Assembly: GCF_002277025.1 (NCBI RefSeq)
Contig: NZ_NIWD01000011.1
Coordinates: 144,153-208,152, forward strand
Reading direction: 5' to 3'
DNA length: 64,000 bases
Source of the DNA: Sphingopyxis sp. GW247-27LB
GTDB taxonomy: Bacteria > Pseudomonadota > Alphaproteobacteria > Sphingomonadales > Sphingomonadaceae
In this document: piece by piece, positions 38,183-48,344 of the stretch
How the letters are laid out: the number at the start of each line of letters is the position of its first letter
Position numbering within the stretch: position 1 is the stretch's first letter
The notes under the pieces: generated by a model
What the model was told of the DNA's origin: nothing
Databases searched by the model: none
Seen by the model: the letters and a program-made list of their open reading frames with translations, nothing else
Made by a program: the position numbers and the translations under genes

Positions 38183-39652
38183 CTACGCCCCTGCCGGATA
38201 ATTGTGCGCTGCGTCAAGTCGCGCCAGGCTGGCGTCGCGGCCGAGCAGTAGCAGCACGTCGAAAATCCCCGGTGACACCGCGCGCCCCGTCAGGGCGGCG
38301 CGCAGCGGCTGGGCGAGCTTGCCGAGCCCGAGCTCCGCGGCCTCGGCGGTTTCGCGCACCGCGGCCTCGACACTCTCGCCGGTCCAGTCGTTCAATCCCC
38401 GCAGCCGCGCCGTGATATCGGCCAGCAGCCCCGCGGGCGCATCCCTTAGCAGTTGGCCCGCCTTTTCGTCCATCGGCAGATCGTCGGGCAGGAACAGGAA
38501 GACGGCGCCCTCGGCGATCTCGTCCAAGGTCTTCGCGCGCGGTTTGAGCGCGCCCATCGCCCGCGTCAGCAGCGCGCGGTCGGCCGCGCCGAGCGGCCGC
38601 CCGGCCAGCATTTCGACGCGCGGAGCGACGAGACCCGCGAGCCGCGCATCGTCGGCCTCGCGGATATAATGGCCGTTCAGATTCTCGAGCTTCTTGAAGT
38701 CGAAGCGCGAGGGCGAGCGGCCGACATGCGCGAGGTCGAACCATTCGACGGCCTGCGCGCGGCTGATGATCTCGTCGTCGCCATGACCCCAGCCCAGGCG
38801 GAGAAGGTAATTGTTCACCGCCTCGGGCAGATAGCCCATCTCGTCGCGATAGGCGTCGACGCCGAGCGCGCCATGGCGCTTGGACAGCTTGGCGCCGTCG
38901 GCACCGTGGATCAGCGGGACATGCGCATAGACGGGCTCGCGCCAATCCATCGACCGGATGAGCGCGAGCTGGCGGAACGCGTTGTTGAGATGGTCGTCGC
39001 CGCGGATGACGTGCGTCACCCTCATGTCGTTGTCGTCGACGACGACGCTCAGCATATAGGTCGGCGTGCCGTCGGAGCGGAGCAGGACGAAATCGTCGAG
39101 CTCGGCATTCTGCACCGTCACCTCGCCCTGGACGCGGTCGTGGATCGTCACCGCGCCCTCCTGCGGCGCGCGCAGCCGGACGACGTGCGGCGCCGCGGGA
39201 TCGCCGTCGTCGCGGTCGCGCCACGGGCTGCGGACGCGGAAGGGCTGGCGCTTTTCCTGCGCTTCGGCGCGCATCGCGGCGAGTTCGTCCTGGGTCAGAT
39301 AGCAGCGATAGGCCTCGCCCTTCGCGAGCAGGTCCTGCGCGACCTCGGCATGGCGGGCGGCGCGCGCGAACTGATAGACGGTGTCGCCGTCCCAATCGAG
39401 GTCGAGCCACTTCATGCCGTCGAGGATCGCGTCGATCGCCGCGTCGGTCGAGCGCGCACGGTCGGTATCCTCGATCCGCAACAGGAACTTGCCGCCATGG
39501 TGGCGCGCGAACAGCCAGTTGAACAGCGCGGTGCGCGCGCCGCCGATGTGCAGGAAGCCGGTCGGGGAGGGGGCGAAGCGGGTCACCACGGCGGCGCCGG
39601 TCGCTTGGGTCGTATCGATCTGGTTTTCGGTTGCCACCACGAAGTCTTTCAC
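38183..39652 (-). CDS. gltX: Glutamate--tRNA ligase
   Basis: Class I synthetase charging tRNA-Glu. 489 aa from the GTG at 39652. HIGH-type motif: [22 protein letters not shown] near residue 25-46; KMSKS-type motif: [14 protein letters not shown]. The anticodon-binding part follows. GTG codons at 39640 and 39637 are alternative starts that would trim four or five residues. Divergent from comEC and 37 bases upstream of gltA. Confidence 0.95.
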   Translation of the reverse strand: MKDFVVATENQIDTTQATGAAVVTRFAPSPTGFLHIGGARTALFNWLFARHHGGKFLLRIEDTDRARSTDAAIDAILDGMKWLDLDWDGDTVYQFARAARHAEVAQDLLAKGEAYRCYLTQDELAAMRAEAQEKRQPFRVRSPWRDRDDGDPAAPHVVRLRAPQEGAVTIHDRVQGEVTVQNAELDDFVLLRSDGTPTYMLSVVVDDNDMRVTHVIRGDDHLNNAFRQLALIRSMDWREPVYAHVPLIHGADGAKLSKRHGALGVDAYRDEMGYLPEAVNNYLLRLGWGHGDDEIISRAQAVEWFDLAHVGRSPSRFDFKKLENLNGHYIREADDARLAGLVAPRVEMLAGRPLGAADRALLTRAMGALKPRAKTLDEIAEGAVFLFLPDDLPMDEKAGQLLRDAPAGLLADITARLRGLNDWTGESVEAAVRETAEAAELGLGKLAQPLRAALTGRAVSPGIFDVLLLLGRDASLARLDAAHNYPAGA

Positions 39653-39707
39653 TCACTTTGCCGGTCCCGGCGGGGGGCCGGGAACGGGGATCGGGGGTGC
39701 CCCTAGC

Positions 39708-41867
39708 ATGGCGACATGGCCGCTTCAAACGCCCATTGGCCCGCGCGGCGTGCGATGGCTGCGCCGGCTGGCCGGTGCGGTCGAGGCGCAGCTCGAGGCC
39801 GAACGCGAGCGGATCGCGCTCTGGCTCCCCGTCGCGCTCGGCGCGGGGATCGCGGGATGGTTCGCCTTGCCGGCGCGCGTGCACTGGATCGGCCTGTTGC
39901 TGCTGCTCGCGGGCGGCATGCTGACCGGCCTGCTCGCCGGGTGGCAGCGCCGGACCGGGCGCATCCTCGTAATCGGCTGCGGCGTGGCGGCATTGGGCGT
40001 CCTGCTCGTCTGGGGCCGCGCGCTGTGGGTGGCCGAGCCCGTGCTCGCCTATCCGGTCACCACGACATTCTCGGCACTGGTCGAGAGCGTCGAGCCGCTG
40101 CCCGCGCGCGGACAGGTGCGGCTGATTCTGCGCCCGCGCGGCCGTGCGGACCTGCCGCCGCGCGTCCGGGTGACGCTGCGCGGCGAGCAGGATGCGGGGA
40201 TCGCGCCGGGCGAATATGCGGGCATCCGCGCGCGGCTGATGCCGCCGCCGGTCGCGAGCCTGCCGGGCGGCTATGATTTCGCGCAGCGCGCCTGGTTCGA
40301 CCGGATCGGCGCGGTGGGAACCGCGCTCGGCGAGGTAGTGCGCGCGCCGGGTGCGGGCCGGGCTGGGCAGCCGCTGCGCGCGCGGCTCAGCGCGCATATC
40401 CACGATCGGGTCGCGGGGTCGCCGGGCGGAATCGCGGCGGCGCTGGTCACCGGCGATCGCGGCGCGATCAGCGATGCCGATGCCGAGGCGATGCGTCGCA
40501 GCGGCCTTGCGCATCTGCTGTCGATCAGCGGGCTGCACGTCACAGCGGTGGTCGGCTTCGCAATGTTTTTCGCGATGCGGCTGTTCGGGCTGAGCCGCCG
40601 GCTGGCGCTCGCGGGTTTCGTGCTGCCGCTCGCCGCGGCAGCGGGCGCCCTCGCGGGGGCCGGCTATACCTGGCTCGCGGGCGCCGAAGTGCCGACGCTG
40701 CGCTCGCTGATCGCGGCGCTGCTCGTCCTCGCCGCCTTCCTGCTCGGGCGCGAGGCGATTACCCTGCGTCTCGTCGCGGCGGGGGCGCTCATCGTGCTCG
40801 TCTGGCGACCCGAATCGCTCGCGGGGCCGAGCTTTCAATTAAGCTTCGCGGCGGTCACCGCGATTATCGCGCTCCACGAAAGCCGCTGGATGCGGGCCTT
40901 TCTGGCGCGTCGCGACGAGGGCCTGCCGCTGCGATGGGCGCGGGGGCTCGCCGGCCTTCTGATCACCGGGCTCGTCGTCGAGGTGGCGTTGGCGCCGATC
41001 GCATTGTTCCATTTCCACAAGGCAGGGCTCTACGGCGCGCTTGCCAATGTCGTCGCGATCCCGCTCACGACTTTCGTCGTCATGCCTGCCGAGGCGCTGG
41101 CGCTGCTGTTCGACGCCGTCGGGCTCGGAGCGCCCTTCTGGTGGATCGCCGAGCAAGCGTTGCGCGGACTGATCTGGCTTGCGCACGGCGTCGCCGACGC
41201 GCCGGGCGCGGTCGCTGCGCTGCCCGTCTTTCCGCGCTGGGGCTTCGCGCTCGCTATTCTCGGCGGGCTATGGATGCTGCTTTGGGCGACGCGCTGGCGA
41301 TGGGCGGGGGCGGTCCCGCTGCTTGTCGGAGTCGCCGTGCTCGTCGCGCAGCCGCGGCCCGATCTGCTGGTCACCGGCGACGGGCGCCATATCGCCGCGG
41401 CGATCCCCAGCGGCGGCTATGCGCTGCTGCGCGACCGCGCGGGCGATTATATCCGCGACATGATGGCCGAAGCCGCGGGAACCGACGCGCCGCTGGCGGC
41501 GCTCTCCGATCTCGACCATGTTGAGTGCAACCCCGATTTCTGCCGCTGGCGGCAGGGGCGGGAGAGCGCATCCTACGTCATTCTCGCCGCGCGCGGGCGC
41601 GACCGGATCGAAGGCCGCGACATGGCGGCGGCCTGCGCGGCGGCGGACGTCGTGATCAGCGACCGCTGGCTGCCGCGCGAATGCGCCGCGCGCTGGTTGA
41701 CGGTCGATCGCGACAGCCTCGCGGAAAGTGGCGGGCTGGCGCTCTATCTGGGCGAGAGGCCCGAAGCCGTCGCCGCGCTACGCGCCGGCGACGAACATCC
41801 GTGGCGTCGCCCGTCTCAGGTCAGTGGTAACGACGAAGCAGTCCCGAAAGCCGCCCTTGCACCATGA
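39708..41867 (+). CDS. comEC: ComEC/Rec2-family DNA uptake channel protein
   Basis: Inner-membrane channel for single-stranded DNA in natural transformation. 719 aa from the ATG at 39708. An N-terminal soluble DUF4131-like region follows two helices ([48 protein letters not shown]). The competence domain holds the family signature [39 protein letters not shown] and [11 protein letters not shown]. The C-terminal part is short, with no full metallo-hydrolase motif visible. Its last 47 bases overlap the convergent lexA 3' end. Confidence 0.92.
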   Translation: MATWPLQTPIGPRGVRWLRRLAGAVEAQLEAERERIALWLPVALGAGIAGWFALPARVHWIGLLLLLAGGMLTGLLAGWQRRTGRILVIGCGVAALGVLLVWGRALWVAEPVLAYPVTTTFSALVESVEPLPARGQVRLILRPRGRADLPPRVRVTLRGEQDAGIAPGEYAGIRARLMPPPVASLPGGYDFAQRAWFDRIGAVGTALGEVVRAPGAGRAGQPLRARLSAHIHDRVAGSPGGIAAALVTGDRGAISDADAEAMRRSGLAHLLSISGLHVTAVVGFAMFFAMRLFGLSRRLALAGFVLPLAAAAGALAGAGYTWLAGAEVPTLRSLIAALLVLAAFLLGREAITLRLVAAGALIVLVWRPESLAGPSFQLSFAAVTAIIALHESRWMRAFLARRDEGLPLRWARGLAGLLITGLVVEVALAPIALFHFHKAGLYGALANVVAIPLTTFVVMPAEALALLFDAVGLGAPFWWIAEQALRGLIWLAHGVADAPGAVAALPVFPRWGFALAILGGLWMLLWATRWRWAGAVPLLVGVAVLVAQPRPDLLVTGDGRHIAAAIPSGGYALLRDRAGDYIRDMMAEAAGTDAPLAALSDLDHVECNPDFCRWRQGRESASYVILAARGRDRIEGRDMAAACAAADVVISDRWLPRECAARWLTVDRDSLAESGGLALYLGERPEAVAALRAGDEHPWRRPSQVSGNDEAVPKAALAP

Positions 41868-42504
41868 CGCGCGCCGCTTCGTAGCACTGCGGTTCATAGG
41901 CGCTGTTCGCGGGGTCGAGGCGGATCATGCGGCCTTCGCGGCGGAAATATTTGAGCGTCGCGTCCTGCCCGTCGACCAGCGCGACGACGATGTCGCCTTC
42001 GCGCGCCGTGTCGGCTTTCTGGATCAGCGCGTAATCGCCGTCGAGGATGCCCGCCTCGATCATCGAGTCGCCCGACACTTCGAGCGCATAATGCTCGCCC
42101 GAGCCGAGCAGCGCGGCGGGAACCGAGAGCTGATTGTGGTCCTCGAACGCCTCGATCGGCACGCCGGCGGCGATGCGGCCGTGGAGCGGAACTTCGATGA
42201 TGTCGTTCGCGGCGATCGGGCGGAGCGCCGGGGCGGGCTTGCGCAGCGGCACCACGACATCGCGATCGTCGCGCACAACTGCCTTGGCCGCCTCGGGGAG
42301 CTTCAGCACCTCCAGTGCGCGGGCGCGGTTGGGGAGGCGGCGAAGGAATCCCCTTTCTTCCAAGGCGCTTATCAGGCGGTGTATGCCCGATTTCGACTTG
42401 AGGCCGAGCGCTTCCTTCATCTCCTCGAACGAGGGCGAAATGCCGCTCGCGTCGAGCCTTTGCTGGATGAAGTGGAGCAGTTCGTGCTGCTTCGCGGTCA
42501 ACAT
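41821..42504 (-). CDS. lexA: LexA repressor
   Basis: SOS repressor and self-cleaving protease. 227 aa from the ATG at 42504 ([17 protein letters not shown]). Winged [23 protein letters not shown], then [14 protein letters not shown]. Cleavage site Ala-Gly in HGRIAAGVP; catalytic Ser in [10 protein letters not shown] and Lys in [10 protein letters not shown]. An SOS box lies 38 bases upstream of the start, so it is self-regulated. It is downstream of moeA (stop at 42570) and its 3' end overlaps comEC. Confidence 0.96.
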   Translation of the reverse strand: MLTAKQHELLHFIQQRLDASGISPSFEEMKEALGLKSKSGIHRLISALEERGFLRRLPNRARALEVLKLPEAAKAVVRDDRDVVVPLRKPAPALRPIAANDIIEVPLHGRIAAGVPIEAFEDHNQLSVPAALLGSGEHYALEVSGDSMIEAGILDGDYALIQKADTAREGDIVVALVDGQDATLKYFRREGRMIRLDPANSAYEPQCYEAARVMVQGRLSGLLRRYH

Positions 42505-42541
42505 CACTCGTTCTCCATGCTGCCATTGCCGGACATAAGGG

Positions 42542-42556
42542 GAACGATAGTGGAAC
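42542..42556. promoter_or_regulatory. Alphaproteobacterial SOS box upstream of lexA
   Basis: GAAC-GATAGTG-GAAC at 42542-42556 is an exact GAAC-N7-GAAC (GTTC-N7-GTTC on the lexA strand), the LexA target in alphaproteobacteria. It ends before the moeA stop at 42570, so lexA has its own promoter even though it follows moeA. A third GAAC (42563-42566) is six bases further and off-register. Confidence 0.85.
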
Positions 42557-42569
42557 AGAGCGGAACTTG

Positions 42570-43760
42570 TCAAGCGATGGCGATATAATCCGCCGATGCG
42601 CCCGCCGCGCGCGCGGGGGCGCCGGCCTCGCGGACCAGTAGGGCGTTGGCGGCGACGAGCGGGAAGGTCTGGCCACTGTCCTGCGTCGCGAAGGGCGTCA
42701 GGCCGCCCGCATCGAGGCGCGCGCGCAGATAGTCGCGCCGCTCGCCGCCGGCGGCCAACGGCGCGGCGAGCGGCGCCTGACGGAGCGCCGGCAAGGAATC
42801 GCGCGCGCCCGCGAGATGGCGAACGAGCGGGAGCAGGAACAGCGTCGCCGTGACGAAGGCCGAGGCGGGGTTGCCGGGAAGCCCGAGAAAGGCCGCGGCG
42901 CCGATCGTCCCGGCGATCAGCGGCTTGCCGGGGCGCATCGCGACCTTCCAGAAATCGACCGCGCCGCCGGCGTCGGCGAGCGCATTCTGGACATGGTCGT
43001 GGTCACCGACCGAGGCGCCGCCGACGGTTACGATGACGTCGTGACGTCGCGCCAACTCCTTGAGAACATCAGCAATAACCGTGCGATCATCGCGGGCGTG
43101 AAGCGGCAGGCCGACCGCGGCGGCCTCGTCGCCGAGCATCGCGGCGAGCATCGCGCCGTTGCTGTCGGGGATCTGCCCGATGCCGAGCGGATGGCCCGGC
43201 GCGACGAGTTCGTCGCCGGTGGTGAGGATCGCGACGCGCGGACGGCGATGCACGGCCGCCGCCGGGGCGCCGGCCATGATCGCTGCGGCGATCGCGCCGG
43301 GGGAAAGGCGCGTTCCGGCGGGCAGCAGAAGCGTCCCGGCGGCGAAATCGCCGCCGCGGGCGCGGACATGCTTGCCGAGCGATGCGGGGCCGTCGCCGGT
43401 GAGCGTCAGCGCCGCGCCGTCGGCGGCGACATCCTCCTGCACCACGACCGTGTCGGCGCGGTCGGGGAGCAGCGCGCCGGTGAAGATGCGCATCGCCTCG
43501 CCCGCACCGAGCGCGCGCGGCGGCGAGGCACCCGCGGCGACCTCGCCCGCGATCGACCAGGGGCCGGGGAGGTCGGCGAAGCGAATCGCGTAACCATCCA
43601 TCGCCGACAGCGCGGCGGGGGGCTGGTCGCGAGTCGCCACGACATCTTGCGAAAGATATCTGCCAAGCGATTCGGGAAAGGCGATATTTTCTGGCGGAAG
43701 CGGCGCGCCGAGCGCGAGGATTCGCGCCTGCGCCTCCTCGACCGTCAGGAGCGCGCTCAT
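42570..43760 (-). CDS. moeA: Molybdopterin molybdotransferase MoeA
   Basis: Inserts molybdate into adenylylated molybdopterin. 396 aa from the ATG at 43760 ([17 protein letters not shown]). Motifs: [84 protein letters not shown] and [14 protein letters not shown]. Its ATG overlaps the moaC stop (ATGA). Confidence 0.96.
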   Translation of the reverse strand: MSALLTVEEAQARILALGAPLPPENIAFPESLGRYLSQDVVATRDQPPAALSAMDGYAIRFADLPGPWSIAGEVAAGASPPRALGAGEAMRIFTGALLPDRADTVVVQEDVAADGAALTLTGDGPASLGKHVRARGGDFAAGTLLLPAGTRLSPGAIAAAIMAGAPAAAVHRRPRVAILTTGDELVAPGHPLGIGQIPDSNGAMLAAMLGDEAAAVGLPLHARDDRTVIADVLKELARRHDVIVTVGGASVGDHDHVQNALADAGGAVDFWKVAMRPGKPLIAGTIGAAAFLGLPGNPASAFVTATLFLLPLVRHLAGARDSLPALRQAPLAAPLAAGGERRDYLRARLDAGGLTPFATQDSGQTFPLVAANALLVREAGAPARAAGASADYIAIA

Positions 43761-44230
43761 GCTGCGCGCCAGTCGCCCGAGCGGCCGCCGCTCTTTTCGA
43801 GTAGGCGGATGCCCTCCAGCACCATCGCGCGGTCGAGCGCCTTCGCCATGTCGTAGAGGGTGAGCAGCGCGACCGAGGCGGCGGTGAGCGCCTCCATCTC
43901 GACCCCCGTCGGGCCGGTGGTCGCGGCGGTGGCACGGACCGAAATGCCGTCCGCCTCCCAGGTGAATTCCACCGTCACTTTCGTCAGGGCGAGCGGGTGG
44001 CAGAGCGGAATGAGGTCGGCGGTGCGTTTTGCCGCCATGATCCCGGCGATCCGCGCGGTCGACAGGACGTCGCCCTTGGGTGCGTTGCCACTGCGGATCG
44101 CGTCGAGCGCATCGGGCGCCATGACGATACGCCCGCCCGCGACCGCGCGGCGCTGAGTGGCGGGCTTGGCGCCGACGTCGACCATGTGCGCGGCACCGGT
44201 CTCGTCGAGGTGAGTCGGTTTGTTTGGCAT
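43757..44230 (-). CDS. moaC: Cyclic pyranopterin monophosphate synthase MoaC
   Basis: Second step of molybdopterin synthesis, acting on the MoaA product. 157 aa from the ATG at 44230 ([20 protein letters not shown]). Signatures: [69 protein letters not shown] and YDMAKALDR. It leads moaC-moeA; a 122-nt repeat separates it from trpC. moaA is not in the window. Confidence 0.95.
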   Translation of the reverse strand: MPNKPTHLDETGAAHMVDVGAKPATQRRAVAGGRIVMAPDALDAIRSGNAPKGDVLSTARIAGIMAAKRTADLIPLCHPLALTKVTVEFTWEADGISVRATAATTGPTGVEMEALTAASVALLTLYDMAKALDRAMVLEGIRLLEKSGGRSGDWRAA

Positions 44231-44302
44231 CGCGGGAGAGCGAAGCAATGCGGGGCGGAAAAGGCAAGGGGCGGGAGCGGTTATCGACCGGTGGCTGTCA
44301 TA

Positions 44303-44424
44303 TCCGACGTGTGCCCCGGCGAAAACCGGGGCCCAGGGCGTCGTCACGCGGCGCCGGCTTTCTACCGCTCTGGACCCCGGCTTTCGCCGGGGCACAGAAT
44401 GGAATGGAAACGCCCGCTTCCCAC
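44303..44424. repeat. 122-nt intergenic repeat, copy 1
   Basis: Left flank and arm 44303-44334, 37-nt core 44335-44371, right arm and flank 44372-44424. The arms (GTGCCCCGGCGAAAACCGGG against CCGGCTTTCGCCGGGGCAC) are inverted repeats. It aligns gap-free with the copy at 54429-54550: left 30 of 32, right 45 of 53 identical by eye. The cores match 32 of 37 only when one is reverse-complemented. Located between trpC and moaC. Confidence 0.85.
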
Positions 44425-44444
44425 CTCAAATCCGTCATCCTGCC

Positions 44445-45230
44445 TCACCCCTCCAGCAGTGCCTTCGTTGCCGCCGTGACGTCGCTTTGCCGCATCAGGC
44501 TTTCTCCGACGAGGAAGGCGTGGACGCCGCTGGCCGCCAGCCGCCGGCAGTCGGCGTGGGTGGCGATGCCGCTTTCGCCGACGAGGAGGGTGCCTGGGGG
44601 CACCAGCGTCGCGAGGCGCTCGGTGACCGCGAGGTCGGTCTCGAAGGTGCGGAGGTCGCGGTTGTTGACGCCGATCAGGCGCGAGCGGAGCTGCGCGAGC
44701 GCACGGTCGAGTTCGGCCTCGTCGTGGACCTCGACGAGGACGTCCATGCCGCGCTCGAACGCCGCGGCCTCGATCTCGCCCATCGCACCGTCGTCCAGCG
44801 CCGCGACGATGACCAGGATCGCGTCGGCGCCGATCGAGCGCGCTTCGGCGACCTGCCACGGATCGATCATGAAATCCTTGCGCAGCACCGGCAGGTCGCA
44901 GGCGGTGCGCGCGGCGATCAGATATTCCTCATGACCCTGGAACCAGGGCGCGTCGGTGAGCACCGAGAGGCAGGCCGCGCCGCCCGCGGCATAGGCGCGC
45001 GCGTGCTCGGCAGGATTGAAATCGTTTCGAATCAGCCCTTTGGATGGTGATGCTTTCTTGATTTCGGCGATCAGCCCGAAGCCGCCCGCCGCGATCTTCG
45101 CTTCGAGCGCGGCGGCGAAGCCGCGCACCGGGCCGCCGTCGACGGCATCGAGCGCGGCGACCGAGCGCGACTTGCGCCGTTCGGCGACTTCGGCCGCCTT
45201 GGTGGCGAGAATTTCGGTGAGCTTGTTCAT
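44445..45230 (-). CDS. trpC: Indole-3-glycerol phosphate synthase
   Basis: Fourth step of tryptophan synthesis. 261 aa. TIM-barrel signatures: [86 protein letters not shown] and [12 protein letters not shown]. It overlaps trpD by four bases. It is monofunctional, with trpF not fused. Confidence 0.96.
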   Translation of the reverse strand: MNKLTEILATKAAEVAERRKSRSVAALDAVDGGPVRGFAAALEAKIAAGGFGLIAEIKKASPSKGLIRNDFNPAEHARAYAAGGAACLSVLTDAPWFQGHEEYLIAARTACDLPVLRKDFMIDPWQVAEARSIGADAILVIVAALDDGAMGEIEAAAFERGMDVLVEVHDEAELDRALAQLRSRLIGVNNRDLRTFETDLAVTERLATLVPPGTLLVGESGIATHADCRRLAASGVHAFLVGESLMRQSDVTAATKALLEG

Positions 45231-46225
45231 TTATAAGCGATCCAGCAGTTGAGCAGCGCGTTGGCGAGACCCTTGTCGATCGCTTCGGCGGCTTCCTCGA
45301 CCCCATCTGTCAGCGTGTCGGCCGCGCCCGCGACGACGAGCGCCTCGGCGGCGTTGTAGAGCACCGCGTCGCGATAGGCGCCGTGCTCGCCCGTCAGCAG
45401 CGCGCGGAGCGCCTTCGCATTATAGGCCGCATCGCCCCCGCGGATGGCCGAAATCGGGTGTGTCGGCAGGCCGGCATCGGCGGCCGCGCTGCGCTGCATC
45501 CGCACGCCCTCGGCGGTGATCACCGCAACCTCGTTGCCGCCCGCGAGCGACAGTTCGTCGAGCCCCTCGTCGCCCGAGATCACGCGCGAATGGTCGGTGC
45601 CGAGCTGGTGGATCGCCTCGGCATAGACGGGGACATAGGCGGGACGCGCGATGCCGATGAGCTGGCGCCGGACGCGCGCCGGATTGGCGAGCGGTCCCAT
45701 CAGGTTGAAGATGGTGCGGCGACCGAGCGCCTTGCGGATCGGCATGATGCGCTTCATCGCGGGATGATGATGCGCGGCGAAGAGGAAGCAGATGCCGAGG
45801 TCGGCGAGCTGCGCCGCGGCCATATCGCTCGCGCGCGCCATGTCGAGGCCGAGCGCCTCGAGCGTGTCGGCTGCGCCCGATTTCGAGGAAGCGGCGCGAT
45901 TTCCATGCTTTGCGACCGGAACTTCGCATGCCGCGACGACGATCGATACCGCGGTCGAGACGTTCAATGTATGATGGCCGTCGCCGCCGGTGCCGCAGAC
46001 GTCGATCGCGCCTTCGGGAGCGTCGATCGGGATCATGCGTTCGCGCATCGCTTGCGCCGCGGCGGCGATCTCGACCATCGTCTCGCCGCGGTCGGAAAGC
46101 GCGGCGAGGAAGGCGGCGACGTCCTCGTCGCGGCCGCCGCCGTCGAGCATCGTCGCGAAGGCGTGCGCCGCCTCGTCGTGATCGAGGAGCGTGGTGGGGT
46201 CGGGGAAGGGTCCGAAGCGGCTCAT
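45227..46225 (-). CDS. trpD: Anthranilate phosphoribosyltransferase
   Basis: Second step of tryptophan synthesis. 332 aa from the ATG at 46225 ([20 protein letters not shown]). Motifs: [74 protein letters not shown] and [15 protein letters not shown]. It overlaps trpG and trpC by four bases each, giving a tightly coupled trpG-trpD-trpC block. Confidence 0.96.
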   Translation of the reverse strand: MSRFGPFPDPTTLLDHDEAAHAFATMLDGGGRDEDVAAFLAALSDRGETMVEIAAAAQAMRERMIPIDAPEGAIDVCGTGGDGHHTLNVSTAVSIVVAACEVPVAKHGNRAASSKSGAADTLEALGLDMARASDMAAAQLADLGICFLFAAHHHPAMKRIMPIRKALGRRTIFNLMGPLANPARVRRQLIGIARPAYVPVYAEAIHQLGTDHSRVISGDEGLDELSLAGGNEVAVITAEGVRMQRSAAADAGLPTHPISAIRGGDAAYNAKALRALLTGEHGAYRDAVLYNAAEALVVAGAADTLTDGVEEAAEAIDKGLANALLNCWIAYK

Positions 46226-46812
46226 GCCGCCTGCCGCTCGGTAACCGGCAGCCCCGCGATCCGCAGGAAATTGGCGAGCATCGCGTGACCGTGCTCGGTT
46301 GCGATGCTTTCGGGATGGAACTGGACGCCGTGGATCGGCAGCTCGACATGGCGGAAGCCCATGACCGCGCCGTCGTCGCTCGTCGCGTTGATCGCGAGGA
46401 CCGGCGGGATGTCGACGACCTCGAGGCTGTGATAGCGCGTCGCGGTGAGCGGCGAGGGCAGGTTCGCGAACAGCCCGCTGCCGTCGTGGCAGACGGGCGA
46501 GGTCTTGCCGTGCATCAGGTGGCCGCGTTGCACCGTGCCGCCGAAATGCTGGCCGATCGCCTGATGGCCGAGGCAGACGCCGAGCAGCGGCTTTTTCGCC
46601 TCGGCGCAGGCGGCGACGAGATTGAGGCTGATCCCGGCTTCGTTGGGGGTGCAGGGCCCGGGCGAAATGAGGATCGCATCGGCGCCGCTCGCCAGCGCCT
46701 CGGCTGCGGTCAGTGCATCGTTGCGCTCGACGCGGACATCGGCCCCCAGCTCGACCAGATAATGGACGAGGTTGAAGGTGAAGCTGTCGTAATTGTCGAT
46801 GACGAGGATCAT
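46222..46812 (-). CDS. trpG: Anthranilate synthase glutamine amidotransferase component
   Basis: Supplies ammonia to TrpE. 196 aa. Class I amidotransferase triad: C80 ([11 protein letters not shown]), H166 and E168 (QFHPES). [13 protein letters not shown] and [11 protein letters not shown] are typical of TrpG/PabA, so it may also serve folate synthesis. The stop of trpE is six bases upstream. Confidence 0.95.
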   Translation of the reverse strand: MILVIDNYDSFTFNLVHYLVELGADVRVERNDALTAAEALASGADAILISPGPCTPNEAGISLNLVAACAEAKKPLLGVCLGHQAIGQHFGGTVQRGHLMHGKTSPVCHDGSGLFANLPSPLTATRYHSLEVVDIPPVLAINATSDDGAVMGFRHVELPIHGVQFHPESIATEHGHAMLANFLRIAGLPVTERQAA

Positions 46813-46818
46813 GGCGCC

Positions 46819-48339
46819 CTACTGCCCGTAACCCGGCGTGCCCGCAAGCCGCACCGCTTCGCGCGCCGCCGCGAAAAGCGCGCCGGCCTTCGCTTCGCAT
46901 TCGCGCTGTTCATAGGCGGGATCGCTGTCGGCGACGATGCCGGCGCCGGCCTGGACGTGCATTTCGCCGTCCTTGACGATCGCGGTGCGCAGCACGATGC
47001 AGCTGTCCATATTGCCGTCGGGGGCGAAATAGCCGACGCCGCCCGCATAGGGCCCGCGCGCGTCGGCTTCGAGCTCGGCGATGATCTGGCAGGCGCGAAC
47101 CTTGGGCGCGCCGCTGACCGTTCCCGCCGGGAAGCCCGCGAACAGCGCGTCGATCGCGTCCTTGCCCGGCGCGAGGCGGCCGATGACGTTCGACACGATG
47201 TGCATGACGTGGCTGTAATATTCGACGGTATAGCTGTCGGTGACGGTGACGCTGCCCCCGGTCGCGGCGCGGCCGACGTCGTTGCGGCCGAGATCGAGCA
47301 GCATCAGATGCTCGGCGCGCTCCTTCGGGTCGGCGAGCAGCGATTCGCGGTTCTCGACATCCTCGGCGCTTGTGCGCCCGCGCGGACGGGTGCCGGCGAT
47401 CGGGCGGATGGTGATCTCGCCATCCCTGACCCGAACGAGAATTTCGGGCGACGAGCCGATCAGCGCGAAGCCGGGCAGGTCGAGGAAATAGAGGAAGGGC
47501 GACGGGTTGATGCGCCGCAGCGCGCGGTAGAGGTCGAAGGGCGGCAGGTCGAACGGGGTCGAGAAACGCTGCGAGAGCACGACCTGAAAGATGTCGCCCG
47601 CGGCGATATAGTCCTTCGCGGTGCGGACCATCTCGGCGAAGCGTTCGGGGCTCGTCGCGGCGTTGCGGACGATGGCGTCGGGCTGCGCGTCGGTCGCGGC
47701 GCGATCGGTGTGCGCGCTTTGGGTGGCGAGCCGCGCGGCGATGCTGTCGAGCCGATCCTGCGCCGCATCGATCATGCGGTCGATCGGCGCGCTGGCGTCG
47801 GGCCAGATCGGCGCGATCAGGAACAGCTCGTCGGCGAGGCGGTCGAAGACGAGGATCGTCGTCGGGCGGACGAAGATCATGTCGGGCAGGCCGAGCCCGG
47901 CGCCGGGCGCGCGCGGGACGCGCTCGACGAGACCGATGGTTTCATAGGCGAAGAAGCCGACGAGCGTCGCGAGCGCCTTGGGCAGCCCCGCAGGCACGTC
48001 GAAGCGGCATTCGGCGACGAGGTCGCGGAGCGCTTGCAGCGCGGGGGCCGCGATGGGCGTGAACGTCGCCTTGTCGTGACGCCAGTCGCGGTTGATCCGC
48101 GCGACGTCGCCTGTGACCTCGAACATCAGGTCGGGGTCGAGGCCGAGCAGGCTGTAGCGCCCGCGCGTTTCGCCGCTTTCGACCGATTCGAGCACCCAGT
48201 CGCCGCGTCCCGGCTCGATCAGCTTGAGCGCCGCTGACACGGGCGTCTCGACGTCGGCGATCAGCCGCTGCCAGACGACCGCGCCGCGCCCCTGCGCCAG
48301 CGCTTCGAGCGCCGCGGCCCTGCCTTCGAGCGCCGTCAT
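46819..48339 (-). CDS. trpE: Anthranilate synthase component I
   Basis: Chorismate to anthranilate with TrpG. 506 aa. C-terminal chorismate-binding signatures: SPEILVRVRDGEITIRPIAG, TRPRGRTSAEDVENRESLLA, KERAEHLMLLDLGRNDVGR, VTDSYTVEYYSHVMHIVSNV, and FPAGTVSGAPKVRACQII. The N-terminal LLESVESGETRGRYSLLG-like region (VLESVESGETRGRYSLLG here) contains the usual Trp feedback site motif. It begins five bases after ppiD, with no leader peptide or attenuator visible. Confidence 0.96.
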   Translation of the reverse strand: MTALEGRAAALEALAQGRGAVVWQRLIADVETPVSAALKLIEPGRGDWVLESVESGETRGRYSLLGLDPDLMFEVTGDVARINRDWRHDKATFTPIAAPALQALRDLVAECRFDVPAGLPKALATLVGFFAYETIGLVERVPRAPGAGLGLPDMIFVRPTTILVFDRLADELFLIAPIWPDASAPIDRMIDAAQDRLDSIAARLATQSAHTDRAATDAQPDAIVRNAATSPERFAEMVRTAKDYIAAGDIFQVVLSQRFSTPFDLPPFDLYRALRRINPSPFLYFLDLPGFALIGSSPEILVRVRDGEITIRPIAGTRPRGRTSAEDVENRESLLADPKERAEHLMLLDLGRNDVGRAATGGSVTVTDSYTVEYYSHVMHIVSNVIGRLAPGKDAIDALFAGFPAGTVSGAPKVRACQIIAELEADARGPYAGGVGYFAPDGNMDSCIVLRTAIVKDGEMHVQAGAGIVADSDPAYEQRECEAKAGALFAAAREAVRLAGTPGYGQ

Positions 48340-48344
48340 CGTCC

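Noticed and set aside
38214..40838. 874-codon open frame on the minus strand across gltX and comEC
   Set aside because: It is a GC-driven shadow frame: low-complexity Arg/Pro/Ala sequence with no motif, while gltX (same strand, other frame) and comEC (opposite strand) have full family signatures.
42553..42566. Second SOS box (GAAC...GAAC) upstream of lexA
   Set aside because: The spacing is six, not seven, so it does not meet the consensus and is noted only as an extra half-site.
45910..48237. 775-codon plus-strand frame over trpD, trpG and trpE
   Set aside because: It is antisense to three genes with intact catalytic motifs, and its translation is Arg/Asp/Gly-rich without domains.
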